Positions 23,519-34,223 of a stretch of DNA of 64,000 bases are shown piece by piece (position 1 is the stretch's first letter; every line of letters starts with the position of its first letter). Source of the DNA: Euonymus europaeus (Eukaryota; Streptophyta; Magnoliopsida; Celastrales; Celastraceae); assembly GCA_963580455.1 (NCBI GenBank), contig OY756963.1, positions 19,425,555 to 19,489,554 on the forward strand, written 5' to 3'. Under the pieces are notes generated by a model, which saw only the letters and a list, made by a program, of their open reading frames with translations, was not told the DNA's origin and ran no database searches. The position numbers and the translations under genes are program-made.

Positions 23519-24273
23519 TCGGTCAATTTTTGCTATTAATTTGATATTCTTTGATACGTTAGAATTTTTGACTAATTAAATTGACAATTGAGTAATTGCA
23601 TTGTTCTCCTCTATTTATTAAATTAATAATGAATAACCAATGCACATTTATTAGTCAAACGGTTACTAATTGATATCTATTTGCATAGAAGGTTTGACGC
23701 TTTTGGTGCATGCTATTTGTCTAATTCATAAACTGAATATTTAATTAAGAACATGCATGGTCATTAAAGTATAAATATATTTCAAATACTGTATATGCAT
23801 GCTACTGTGCGTTTTCGTGCTATTAGCTAACATTGCTTCTGTATATATATATATAATATAATACATATTTGCTTATAAAAGTTAATTGTTTTTCAATTTG
23901 ACTTTGCATGTTACAACAAGTCACACGTGCATGTGTTTATTACATACAATATTTGCATGAATTTGCTATCATAAAATAAATTGAATTGATAATTGTTAAT
24001 ATCAAATATTTTATTGTGGTACATAACTTGTCACATTTTATTTGTGATTTAGAATTGCGGTATCTTGGAAAGTTCTGTCTAGGAAAGGGGTTTCCTAATT
24101 GCGCGCCATATTATTTGGAAGGCCCCCTCTTTCCTGGGAACTAACCTAGTTGCTAATTTTTCTAAGTTACAAATTTTATTTGACAAGGTATATACCTTTA
24201 AGGAGTGTAAGAACTATTACTATGATTATATTATTTTGATTACTCACTCCAATATTTGATATTGTAGTGAAAG
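23519..24273 (+). other. non-coding junction between the P450 fragment and gag-pol remnant
   Basis: AT-rich, no exon or family motif seen. A short TA run lies at about 23844-23862. The element's own sequence probably resumes near 24050-24270, where the base composition changes, but the exact junction is not visible. Confidence 0.35.
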
Positions 24274-24852
24274 ATGGAACAAATTCAACAAGCCTACAAT
24301 GAGTTACCCACCGTCCCTAGTAGAGGTGATGATATTGCCCCTGGTGTTGTGAACCAAGGTGGCGTGGCTGCTCCTAATGGAGGTATGCCAGTGGCTACTC
24401 CTATTGGAGGCATGCCTGTTGCTGCTGCAACCGTTGGAATCGGAAACAATGTTCCTATGACAAACAGGGTGATTCCTGTAATTTCCGTTGAAAAGCCGAA
24501 AAAGGCTAAAGGCAAGGGAAAAGCTACCAAGCAAGCTCACTTGGTTGAGCATAGTGACGATGAAGAGATGTTGACTGCTGTAGTCACCCAAGTAAACTTG
24601 GTGTCTAACACCAAAGACTGGTGGGTGGACACTGGTGCAACCAAACACATCTGCATCGATAGAGACCTCTTCACATCTTATGAGAAGAATGATAATGGAG
24701 AGAAGATCTTCATGGCTAATTCTGCTCCAGCCACTATTGAAGGAACTGGAGAGGTTATTCTGAAGTTCACCTCAGGCAGAAAACTCGCACTGCGAAATGT
24801 GCTACATGTCCCAGAGATTCGCAAGAATATGATTTCTGTGCCTCATGGCTAA
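24274..24852 (+). pseudogene. Copia gag-tail/protease remnant
   Basis: The first ~75 codons are Gly/Pro/Ala-rich (GGMPVATPIGGMPVAAATVG), followed by a Lys-rich segment (KPKKAKGKGKATKQ). Next comes the aspartic protease start WWVDTGATKHICIDRDLF with the catalytic DTG. The usual gag core and the CCHC zinc knuckle expected before the protease are missing. The frame is lost at 24844 because of a 133-bp tandem duplication and ends at ISVPHG-stop. Confidence 0.85.
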
Positions 24853-24976
24853 TTCTGCTCCAGCCACTATTGAAGGAACTGGAGAGGTTATTCTGAAGTT
24901 CACCTCAGGCAGAAAACTCGCACTGCGAAATGTGCTACATGTCCCAGAGATTCGCAAGAATCTGATTTCTGTGCCT
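24711..24976 (+). repeat. 133-bp tandem duplication that shifts the pol frame
   Basis: 24711-24843 is repeated at 24844-24976 with a single visible change (AAGAATATG versus AAGAATCTG). Since 133 is not a multiple of three, the protease segment is split from the rest of pol. Confidence 0.93.
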
Positions 24977-27760
24977 GTGATGATAAGCAAAGGATTTAAG
25001 GTTGTGTTTGAATCCAATAAGTTTGTAGTTTCCAAGGATGGAACTTATGTGGGGAAGGGGTATATGTGTGATGGGCTTTTCAAAGCCAACATTGCTGTAA
25101 TTGATAAAAACAGCAAATTTCTGTACCCAAAATCTATTATGAATAAAGATGAGTCTTCAGTTTACATTGTTGTCTCTCCATACTTATGGCATGGTAGATT
25201 AGGACATGTAAACTATGGTACAATGAAAAAGTTGGCAAACTTAGGTTTAATTCCCAAATTTAATTTGGATGTCAACCATAAATGTGAAACATGTGTTGAA
25301 GCGAAGTTTGCCAAGAAACCTTTTCATACAATTGAAAGAAGTTTTGAGCCTCTAGCATTAATTCATAGTGATTTATGCGACTTGAATTTTGTTCAAAGTA
25401 GAGGTGGAAAGAAGTACTTCATTACATTCATCGATGATTGTACTCGGTATTGCTATGTTTATTTGTTAACTAGCAAAAACGAAGCGATGGACAGCTTTGT
25501 CAAGTATAAAAATGAAGTTGAGAATCAACTTGGTAAAAAGATCAAGGCATTAAGATCTGATAGAGGAGGAGAGTATGATTCTACTCTTTTTGATGAATTG
25601 TGTACTGAGTTTGGTATTATCCACCAAACAACAACACCATATACACCTCAGCAAAATGGAATTGCTGAAAGAAAAAATAGAACTTTAAAAGAAACGGTTA
25701 ATTCCATGTTAATAAGTTCTGGTTTACCTCAAAACTTGTGGGGGGAAGCAGTACTAACTGCTAATTATATTCTTAATAGAATGCCCCACAAGAAAACATG
25801 TAGTATTCCATATGAGATGTGGAATAAGAGACCACCCTCCTTCAAATACTTGAAAGTGTGGGGGTGTCTAGCTAAGGTGGCAGTACCTCCACCAAAGCAA
25901 GTCAAACTTGGACCTAAAACTGTGGATTGCATATTTTTGGGATATGCTCAAAATAGCAGTGCATTCAGATTTTTGGTACACAAATCTGAGATAGATGATA
26001 TCCATGTAAATACAATCATGGAAACGAGAGACGCTGAATTTTTTGAGGAAATATTTCCTTACAAACGAAGCGAAACCTCTCAGAAAAGGAATAGAGATTC
26101 AATTTCTGAGAAAGAACAAAATGAAGAACAAGAGGTCGAGGAACTGAGAAGGAGCAAGAGACCAAAAGTCTCGAAGTCCTTTGGACCTGAATTTCTAACA
26201 TATATGTTAGAAACGGAGCCTCAGACATTCAAGGAAGCAATATCAACGCCAGATGCTCCATTATGGAAAGAAGCTGTAAACAGCGAAATAGAATTCATTC
26301 TAAGTAACCATACTTGGGAATTGATTGATCTCCCACCCAGGAATAAACCAATTGGATGTAAATGGATCTTCAGGAAAAAGCTTAAGGCTGACGGATCCAT
26401 AGATAAGTACAAAGCAAGGCTTGTAGCCAAAGGGTTTAGACAAAAGGAAGGTCTAGATTACTTTGATACTTATTCACCAGTCACGAGAATTACATCTGTG
26501 CGGATGTTAATTGCTATAGCCTCGTTATATGACTTGATGATTCACCAAATGGATGTAAAAACAGCATTCCTAAATGGTGAACTCGATGAAGAGATATATA
26601 TGGAACAACCCGAAGGGTTCAAGGTCAAAGGACAAGAGCATAAGGTTTGTAAACTTGTCAAATCATTGTATGGGCTAAAGCAAGCTCCAAAACAATGGCA
26701 TGAGAAATTTGACCAAGTAGTGATTCGGGATGGATTTCGAATCAACGAGTGTGACAAATGTGTTTACACAAAATTGGTAAACAATGATTGTGTAATCATT
26801 TGTCTATATGTCGATGATATGCTAATTCTTGGTCGAAATGTTGAGATCATCAACAAAACCAAGAAAATGCTATCAAAACACTTTGACATGAAAGACATGG
26901 GTGAAGCGGATATGATACTAGGCATTAAAATTTCCAAAACATCGGAAGGCCTAGCATTATCTCAATCACATTATATTGAGAAAGTGATTGAAAGGTTTAA
27001 AGGACATGGCATCAAAGATGCTAATAGTCCGTTTCTCCCTCATCTAGTATTACATAAGAATACGGGAGATAGTATTCAACAATTGGAATACTCTCGAATT
27101 ATTGGCAGTGTAATGTATATCATGAACTGCACAAGGCCGGATATTGCGTACTCTGTTAGTAAACTAAGCAGATACACAAGTAATCCTGGACATGAGCATT
27201 GGAAAGCTCTATTGAGAGTATTAGGGTACCTGAACAAAACAAAAACTAATGTTTTGAACTATGGTAAATACCCGGCTGTTTTAGAAGGATACAGTGATGC
27301 AAATTGGATTGCAGATTCAGAGGAATCAAAATCCACAAGTGGCTATGTATTCCTTCTAGGAGGGGCGGCTGTTTCATGGAAGTCCTCAAAACAAACGTGC
27401 ATAGCACGGTCTACGATGGAATCGGAATTTATAGCTTTGGATAAAGCCGGTGAAGAAGCATAGTGGCTTCGTCACTTTTTGGAGGACTTTCCAATATGGC
27501 CAAAGCCTGTGCCTGCAATTTGCATTCATTGTGATAATCAAGCTGCAATTGCTAGAGCACAAAATTTGATGTATAACGGTAAATCTAGACACATTCGTCG
27601 TAGACATAATACCGTTAGACAGTCACTCTCTACTGGAATAATTTCTTTAGATTTTGTAAAATCTAAGGAAAACCTAGCGGATCCGTTTACAAAAGGTTTA
27701 AGTAGAGAGGTGACAGACTGTGCATTGAGGGGAATGGGCTTAAAAGCCTTAACTCAATGA
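24845..27760 (+). pseudogene. Copia pol polyprotein (PR end, IN, RT, RNase H) with in-frame stop
   Basis: A continuous frame interrupted only by TAG at 27461-27463, where relatives have Glu before WLRHFL. The GAG-pre-integrase zinc motif is [13 protein letters not shown]...CETCVEAK. The integrase catalytic triad is visible as [14 protein letters not shown] and [10 protein letters not shown]. Reverse transcriptase has [34 protein letters not shown] and the active-site YVDDMLILG. RNase H shows [20 protein letters not shown] and, after the stop, CDNQAAIARAQN and GKSRHIRRRHNTVRQ. The domain order (integrase before RT) identifies Ty1/Copia. With the upstream frameshift, the stop and no gag, it cannot supply its own transposition proteins. 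Confidence 0.95.
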
Positions 27761-28358
27761 GTTATCTCGATGGAAACCTAACCTAGCAATTGGAGATCCC
27801 ATGGACTAGGTTCAATAGGAAAACATAAGTTGAGAATAACTTAAGTATGAGCAGTATAGAGTTTCACTCTATCCCATTCCTTGGATGCCCCAAGAACTGC
27901 TAAGAAGTGTGTTAAGGTTAAGCTATGCTTTTAATGATTTCTATATCTTGTAAATATACAAGTGGAGTATAAGAGAATACTCTTGATAGGACATCACCTA
28001 TGTGAGTGAAGAGTAGGGCCGACTCTATGAAAATATTTAAAAGGCGATATTTTCTAAAGCACTCGCTGAACCCAAGACGTTCATGGCCGAAACAACGAAC
28101 ACAACCGAGAACCAATTATGAATTGGATCATTGCTGTGTGAGGTTTATTGTCTGGGCTTACATAAACAACTGGCAGTTCAAGGCGTTAGTCCACTGACTA
28201 GTTAAGTAAGTTCGATAGACTTTCACTAGGGAAGGTTCAAAGCCAAAAGCTACCTATCTTGATGCAGTATTGGTCCTACTGCACTCTCAGGTGCGTTTCC
28301 AATCTCAGACAAATCTTCGTGTCTGAATTGTCGTCTGTTTCCATTCAATGTGGGGGAT
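27761..28358 (+). other. Copia 3' untranslated region and polypurine tract
   Basis: No coding content after pol. The purine run GTGGGGGA at 28350-28357 lies one base before the 3' LTR, as expected for the plus-strand primer of an LTR retrotransposon. Confidence 0.75.
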
Positions 28359-29260
28359 TGTTGGAAAAATGGTGGTCAACCACTATTTGACCAATAATTA
28401 ATTACAACTAATTGAGTATTAGTTAAATGTAATTTAGTGGGTTCTAATCTTCAATATGAAGATTAGATATTGGAGTTGAAAGGTGTCCAAAACCATTTTT
28501 TTTGGTTGAATGGAAATTGACTCTAAAGTGGTCATGTTAGACATGGTATGTGCAAAATTAAGAGAAATGTGTGAATTCCACATTAAAGAATTGTGGTGTA
28601 TGTGATGGGTTTACAAACACAAGTGTTGGATGTAAGACTTGAGCCCAAAGGCACCCAAGCTTTTCTGTTGGGCTTGCGTGTCCGTAGCCCATTTGGACTT
28701 ATCATTTTGCACCGGCCCACTACCTAGGTTCGTTGTATGTGGACATGAGGACAATTCAAATTCAAAAATGTCCGTTATAATTTTTTAAATTCACTTTATT
28801 GCTGGAATTTATTTGGCATCCCTAGTTTGAGGGTCGGTTTTAATGCTAGGCTCTAATATAAATAGGAGCATAGTGTAAGAAGAGAATACTACGAAAAATT
28901 TATTTTTCATCTCTTCTTCTTCCTAGCCGAATTCCTTTCTGAGAGTGCTTTCAATTTTTGGTTCGAACGAGCCTGCTGGTATACCTGTGTCACCTACCGG
29001 TAGAAGAGAGTGTTATATCTTGGGAGGTGTCTGCCTACTTCAGCATTGACACCGGTGGCTGGGGCATTTTCACCTTAAGGAGATTTGTGGTTCGCATACC
29101 TCACTTCAATCTTGTGTTTGCATTCCGATCCAGTTTTTGGTAACTTCGGTTTTCAATTCTACATATATGATATATTGTCCAGTCTTATATTTGATTATTA
29201 AAGAAATAAATTATTTCTATTTTCCATGTTTTATATGTATTGATTGTTTAGTTTCCAACA
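28359..29260 (+). repeat. 3' LTR of the Copia element
   Basis: 902 bp, TGTTGG...CCAACA, colinear with the 5' LTR and about 2.3% different by eye. It carries the same TATA-like motif, so it could drive read-through into the downstream U block on the + strand. Confidence 0.92.
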
Positions 29261-29265
29261 CAATC
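29261..29265. repeat. 5-bp target-site duplication, right
   Basis: CAATC directly after the 3' LTR, identical to 14146-14150. Confidence 0.88.
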
Positions 29266-30085
29266 AAGCAACGGTCTTCCACCGTCTTCAATTCACGAGT
29301 GAATATTATCAGCCAAAAATGACACATTAGTCCTCAGCTGCTGAAAGTGGGACACTCTCTTTTAAAAAATTATTATTTTATATAATCTCAAATTTGTTTT
29401 GGTAATCAATAGACATAAAACTAAGAAATACATAAATCTAAAATATCTTTCCTTCATCTCTACCATTGTCGCACCTCCATCGCCGTTTTCTTCATTTTCT
29501 TATCTTTCTTATTCTTGTTGTTAAATCTGACATGTATATGAGATCCGAGATCGTATTTGGAGGCATAATGGAAATCAAATTATTCATATTCATATTGTTA
29601 AATCTGAGATTTAATCTTAATTCATATTTGAAATTGTACTGTTATATGTTACTGTTTTAATATCATAATATGTTATGAGATTTGATAACATAATCTATTT
29701 CAATGTTACTGTTCAAGGTTTAGAGTTAATGATTTTTGGTTTAGGAGTTTACGGTTTATAATTTAAGGTTTAAAGATCGTATAAATGTGAGATCGTACAG
29801 TTATATGTTATTGTTTCAATGTTACTATTTTGAGATTATATTAAGTTATGATATCTCATATCATAATTTGTTTCAAGACAATGAGCAATGGGCCAGACCA
29901 TTCTTCGAGTCTCGAACCTGGGTTGGCCCAGTCAAAAATTGGCTCATGAGATCGAGCTTTCCCTATACCCAAAAACTCTAACCTCATTATTTCTACAATA
30001 TTACTTTGTCGTGGTTATCAAAAACTACAAATAAACTATAACGGTGGTTTTGTTACTGCAGATGGTAGATATAGATTATTATATT

Positions 30086-30725
30086 GTGGTAACATTTTTA
30101 TTACGCCACGTGCCCCCATTGTCGCGGATAGCGTAGGGGATGCCACGTGGTCTTTATTATGTACACACAATTGTGCATCCTCCCCAGCTCGAACCCGCAC
30201 CCTTAAGTGCTTACAAAGGCAAGAGCTGGTAGTATCCCTCTCCCTCTACCAAGAGGTCATGGGTTCGAGGTCCGACTCCAACAAATTGGAGAGAGGCCAG
30301 CATAACCGAGAGGGGGAGGGGCACGGAGGTAATTGTTGGTGGGACCAATGGGAGGTGCGTAGGCACACCCCCCACCACCAAAAGGTACCTTTTTGTAGTA
30401 ACATTTTTTATTACGCCACGTGCCCCCATTGTCGCGGATAGCGTAGGGGATGCCACGTGGTCTTTATTATGTACACACAATTGTGCATCCTCCCCAGCAC
30501 GCCACGTGCCCCCATTGTCGCGGATAGCGTAGGGGATGCCACGTGGTATTTATTATGTACACACAATTGTGCATCCTCCCCAGCTCGAACCCGCACCCTT
30601 AAGTGCTTACAAAGGCAAGAGCTAGGGAGGATGCACATGTGTGTACAACATAATAAAGACCACGTGGCATCCCCTACGCTATCCGCGACAATGAGGGCAC
30701 GTGGCGTAATAAAAAATGTTACTAC
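30086..30725. mobile_element. nested long-TIR MITE rich in G-boxes
   Basis: The complete inner element is 30395-30725. Its ends are ~95-bp inverted repeats beginning GTAGTAACATTTTTTATTACG. A second left end lies at 30086-30195 and a third partial copy of the same terminal sequence starts at about 30499, so insertion or duplication happened repeatedly. CACGTG occurs eight times (30107, 30144, 30417, 30454, 30503, 30540, 30661, 30698). No target duplication was resolved and there is no coding capacity. Confidence 0.78.
30196..30390 (+). repeat. possible tRNA-derived SINE-like remnant
   Basis: Between two MITE ends lies GAGGTCATGGGTTCGAGGTCC (about 30252-30272), which resembles a polymerase III box B, about 40 bp after GGCAAGAGCTGGTAG, which could be a degenerate box A. 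No poly-A tail or target duplication is visible. Confidence 0.3.
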
Positions 30726-30802
30726 ATATATATATATATAGATACGATTGTAGTGTGATATAATAGCAAACAAACCACATAAACTCTCATCAAAACAAGA
30801 AT

Positions 30803-31161
30803 ATGAAGAGGTCATTGCCACTGAAGCCTTCTTTTTGTATTTTGTTGCTTTTTATTGCTTTTTATTTGTGTATCTGGTAATCACAGAGTCACTGATACTT
30901 GACAATTAAACAATATTATATTTAATTAGCTTTTATTTAAATAAAATATATAATTTTATAGTTTTGGATATGCGTGCCGCTCAAAGGAGAACATCAAAAG
31001 GTCCATGCAAAACACATTACGATTGTTCACAACCACTCTTATGTGATTGCCTTGCCGGCCTCTGTGATTGTCCACCTCAAGCAATGGGAAAGTATTTTAA
31101 CTAAGAGTACTCTCATATATCTAAATCTGATCAGGAGAATTCAGTAGAGAAGAAAGTGTAA
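30803..31161 (+). pseudogene. cysteine-rich secreted peptide gene, copy A (broken)
   Basis: Aligns with the three intact copies. Exon 1 starts MKRSLPLKPSFCILLL, but a 10-bp duplication (TTGCTTTTTATTGCTTTTT) shifts the frame so that it ends at a stop over the normal splice site. Exon 2, from about 30962, still reads GPCKTHYDCSQPLLCDCLAG then LCDCPPQAMGKYFN. It then hits TAA at 31102-31104, where the others have TCA (Ser). All six core cysteines remain. The MITE inserted ~80 bp upstream and has displaced its promoter. It is most likely dead. Confidence 0.85.
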
Positions 31162-31224
31162 CAAAAAAAAATCATTCTATTTCGACCTAATAAAATGAAT
31201 AAGAAATATATATATATATATATA

Positions 31225-31420
31225 CATTATGCAGCAGTCTCTAGTGCGGGCGTCCGTAAATATTTGATTTACGGACCCCGCACAAAATGACTGCTGCAAA
31301 GTGAATTTCAGTGGGACCCATTACTTGGGCCCCACTGGCTCAGCTTTTTGTAGACACAAAAAGTTGAGCCCGTAACTTGCTCTTATACGGACGTCCGTAT
31401 AAGAGCAAGCCTCATTATAT
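31225..31420. mobile_element. hairpin-forming insertion with a 34-bp perfect palindrome
   Basis: Absent from the other U copies, which are colinear on both sides. It has two stem-loops. The first runs about 31231-31297, with arms GCAGCAGTCTCTAGTGCGGG and its near-inverse. The second is a perfect 34-bp palindrome at 31376-31409, half-site CTTGCTCTTATACGGAC. It looks like a small foldback/MITE insertion. Confidence 0.65.
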
Positions 31421-31479
31421 GTATATATATATATCATATTTCGATCTCTCTCTCATCCTTTGCGATGTGAGGTATATGA

Positions 31480-34213
31480 CGAGGTTTATAATCGTAAAAA
31501 GCAGTAACACAGCCATAATCATCCATTCAAAACAGTAGCACCGCCGACCTGGTATACAAGAAGAGGCGGTTTACGTCAGATTCAAACTGCAGCTCCCTTG
31601 GATTCCTCGCAAATGTGGGGCTTCTCGTAAGAACTTTCACAGCCTGAAATCACGCAATCCAACAAAACAAAGAATGATAACAATCAACAAATCCTATCAA
31701 TTGAAACAAAACCAAAAAATGTTCTTCAGAATTCGAGATTTTAACTTCCATCTTCATCGAAATATCAGAAAACTTGGGTGAAAATTGCACATTTTACCAG
31801 TACGGATTTCTTAAAAGAACGAGCTTTGAATTACACCCAATTGGGTTATGAGAGAGATTTGAGTACCTCTTGAAATTTGTTGAAAAGAAAAAGAAAAGCC
31901 ATAGTGAAAGCCTCGCTTGCTCTCTTCCGTCTCAGGCGAGCTTCCAACAGTGGGTTCGTCTTCAGTATCCAGTTGATGTTTGGTATAGGGCACGTACCAA
32001 AGAACAAAAATTTTCTTTTCTTTTTCTCTCATTATGTTTTTTAATAATATATTTAATCATTCTTTTAGGAGTATTATCTTTTTTTGGAAAAATTTTAGGT
32101 TTATTATTATTATTATTGTTTCTGCTCTGCCTTTTGTGACTTTCGTCTTTGGAGCCTTAGAAATATTTCAATTAATAAATCGATTGGGTAAAATCTTGCA
32201 AATTTAGGAAGAAAAAATTTAAAGTGTATTATACTTATATGATGTGTAAATGATAATTATTCCAAATAATTTTATTTCTAATTATTATTAATTGAAAAGA
32301 ATACCAAGTACTAAATTATGCACGAGACAATTAGAGAGATTTGAAGGTCGGTCCATAAAACGAAACTTATGAACTTTAAAATCCACTGAAAAATGTTATT
32401 TCATAAAATAAAAAAAGAGGAGTCCAATGAAAATTCTTATTTGTATTTCAATCCAATACATGTATCAATCCAATCAATGTTGATTTTTTATTTTTTTCAT
32501 AAACAAACGTTTTATCTTTCAAAATACATGACAGATTTTAAAAACAATTGCATATTCGAACACAACAAGTAAAAGTTTTTCTAAAAATACTCATTATCTA
32601 TAGTTTTTAATGTATTTTTTAGTTACATTATTTTTTTAAAAAAATGTAATTAATATATGCTATGTAATTGTATTTTTTTTTACTTCTATAGTCTAAAGAA
32701 TAAGTGTTAAACCTTAAGAGGAATTGATTCGCTAAACTCTAACGGACTCGTGTCCTGTGTTTTCATGTTATAACCTAAATAATAAGTGTTAAACCCTAAT
32801 GATGATGAATTCACTAAATCCTAAATGACTCATGTATGCTCATCATACTTGGTTTTCATATACAATAATATAATAATTTTTCATATTTTAAAGGTCACTT
32901 ATGTAATTTAACCAATACAAAATTAACTAAATTATAAAAAAACTTAAAATTACTCATAATTACAAATAAATTTAAATGAGTGACCTTACCTTTAATCATT
33001 GATTATAAATAGACACGTAGAGACCACTTCACATACAACACTTCATATTAATTGGAGTTGAAAGGGGGTCACATTTTGGAGTATGAAGCATTTATTTGAG
33101 ATAAAATGATAGTCATAATTTGAGTGAATGTAGCATTACTTTGAAATAAATATATTTTTAAATAGGATTATTTCTACAAATAATATTAATTTTAACTATT
33201 TAGAGGAATTAAACTTACCAAAAAAAACAACACAAAACAACAATAAAAGTTAATTACCACCAACGATAACAGAGCAACAACAAGGATACTATCATCTACC
33301 TCTCATCACAGAGGCAAGAGAGCGATAAAAATATGGTACTAATAATTCTTATTCATTTTACATTAGTGATAAATAATTCAAAACTATATAGTTCATATTA
33401 TCTCATTTTATTATAACATCATATTCTATTGTAAAAATTTACAATGGAATATGATATAAAATCGCCAATTACTGAAGGAACTAAGTATTACGGACGAAAC
33501 TCTTATTTTAGACATTACCGACGAATTGTCTACGGATTATCGACATAATTGTTATCAACCGAGTTTTTCATTGGTAGTATTTGGCGCCAAGTATAGGTGA
33601 CACGATTCCAAAAACGGTGTTCTAGCTTCATTTGTGCACCGGGAAGGGAAGAGATGATTGTCGACCCGTTTTGACCTAATTGGATGGTCGGGATATCTAT
33701 AATTTTGTCCTTAATTTTAAGTTTCAAAGTAAAGTATACCCATTTCAATATTTTTAAAATTTTAATATTATAATAATTTCAAACCGCAGTCCGAGTCCCA
33801 TATTTTTTAAAATTTTAATATTATAATAATTTTAAACACATTTAAATTTCATTTTAAAAAATAATCCAATAATATTAACCATATTATAATTTAAAAATAA
33901 AAAAATTAATCTTTCAAAATTTTTTAATTATAATATTTGTATGACCTATTTTGTAGAGTTGCCGGAATCTCTAAAATCAAGGATCACCACTGCTGCTCTG
34001 CCTTTTATGGCTTTTGCTTTGGAGCTAACTTTTCAAAGCAGTGGGTGACTCAAACTATACTTTGAATCGATGGCTGCCGCTGGGCGGGCTGATGACATTC
34101 TCCAATCCCTAACCACCCCTTCGTACTTAAAGGGAATTTCTTCCAAAATTGCTTAGACAACCAGTTGAACCTCTAATGCAGAGAACGTCTTGAAGAAGAA
34201 AAAGTAAGCGACA
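31480..34213 (-). repeat. inverted copy of R plus the SETD9-like 5' region
   Basis: Read on the minus strand this is the R block (from TTGCTTACTTTTTCTTCTTC at 34213 downwards) followed by the same sequence as 54420-55760, ending inside SETD9 intron 2. It is the inverse of 35662-37375 for the R part and of 53640-55760 for the tail. Compared with the R block at 36850-37200, about 300 bp are missing near 32985. Confidence 0.82.
31549..31902 (-). pseudogene. duplicated exons 1-2 of the SETD9-like gene
   Basis: Exon 1 (31867-31902, 12 codons [12 protein letters not shown]) and exon 2 (31549-31643, [19 protein letters not shown] onward) have intact splice sites and look the same as those of the functional gene at 55339. 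No later exon follows: the duplication ends in intron 2 at about 31480. It is an incomplete gene copy in the opposite orientation to the functional gene. Confidence 0.85.
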
Positions 34214-34223
34214 ATGCTTATGT

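Larger units (their letters stand above)
14151..29260 (+). mobile_element. 15.1-kb chimeric Ty1/Copia LTR retrotransposon
   Basis: Two direct 902-bp LTRs (14151-15052 and 28359-29260) start TGTTG, end AACA and are bounded by CAATC target duplications. By eye they differ at about 21 positions (~2.3%), so the insertion is not very recent. The pol order PR-IN-RT-RNaseH is that of Ty1/Copia. The element is three times the usual length because ~9 kb of unrelated DNA, including an ankyrin-gene fragment and a CYP86B fragment, lies between the 5' LTR and the gag-pol remnant. No tRNA-type primer-binding site follows the 5' LTR, the gag core is missing and pol has two lesions, so it is non-autonomous. 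Both flanks belong to the same F/U repeat, which shows the whole interval was inserted into that repeat. Confidence 0.88.
29266..31480 (+). repeat. U block, copy A (5' part and pseudogene), with two elements inserted
   Basis: From about 29400 this matches U copies at 37430, 40408 and 50730 (shared AATCAATAGACATAAAACT, GGAGGCATAATGGAAATC, CGAACCTGGGT). It is the most diverged copy. A nested MITE interrupts it at 30086-30725 and a hairpin element at 31225-31420. It ends at about 31480, where the inverted SETD9 fragment starts. Confidence 0.75.

Noticed and set aside
24294..24648. Minus-strand ORFs opposite the Copia protease region
   Set aside because: Mirror frames of the Gly/Ala/Pro-rich gag-tail sequence on the plus strand.
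30252..30272. A tRNA gene, because of GGTTCGAGGTCC
   Set aside because: No cloverleaf or acceptor stem could be paired around it; at most a SINE-like remnant.
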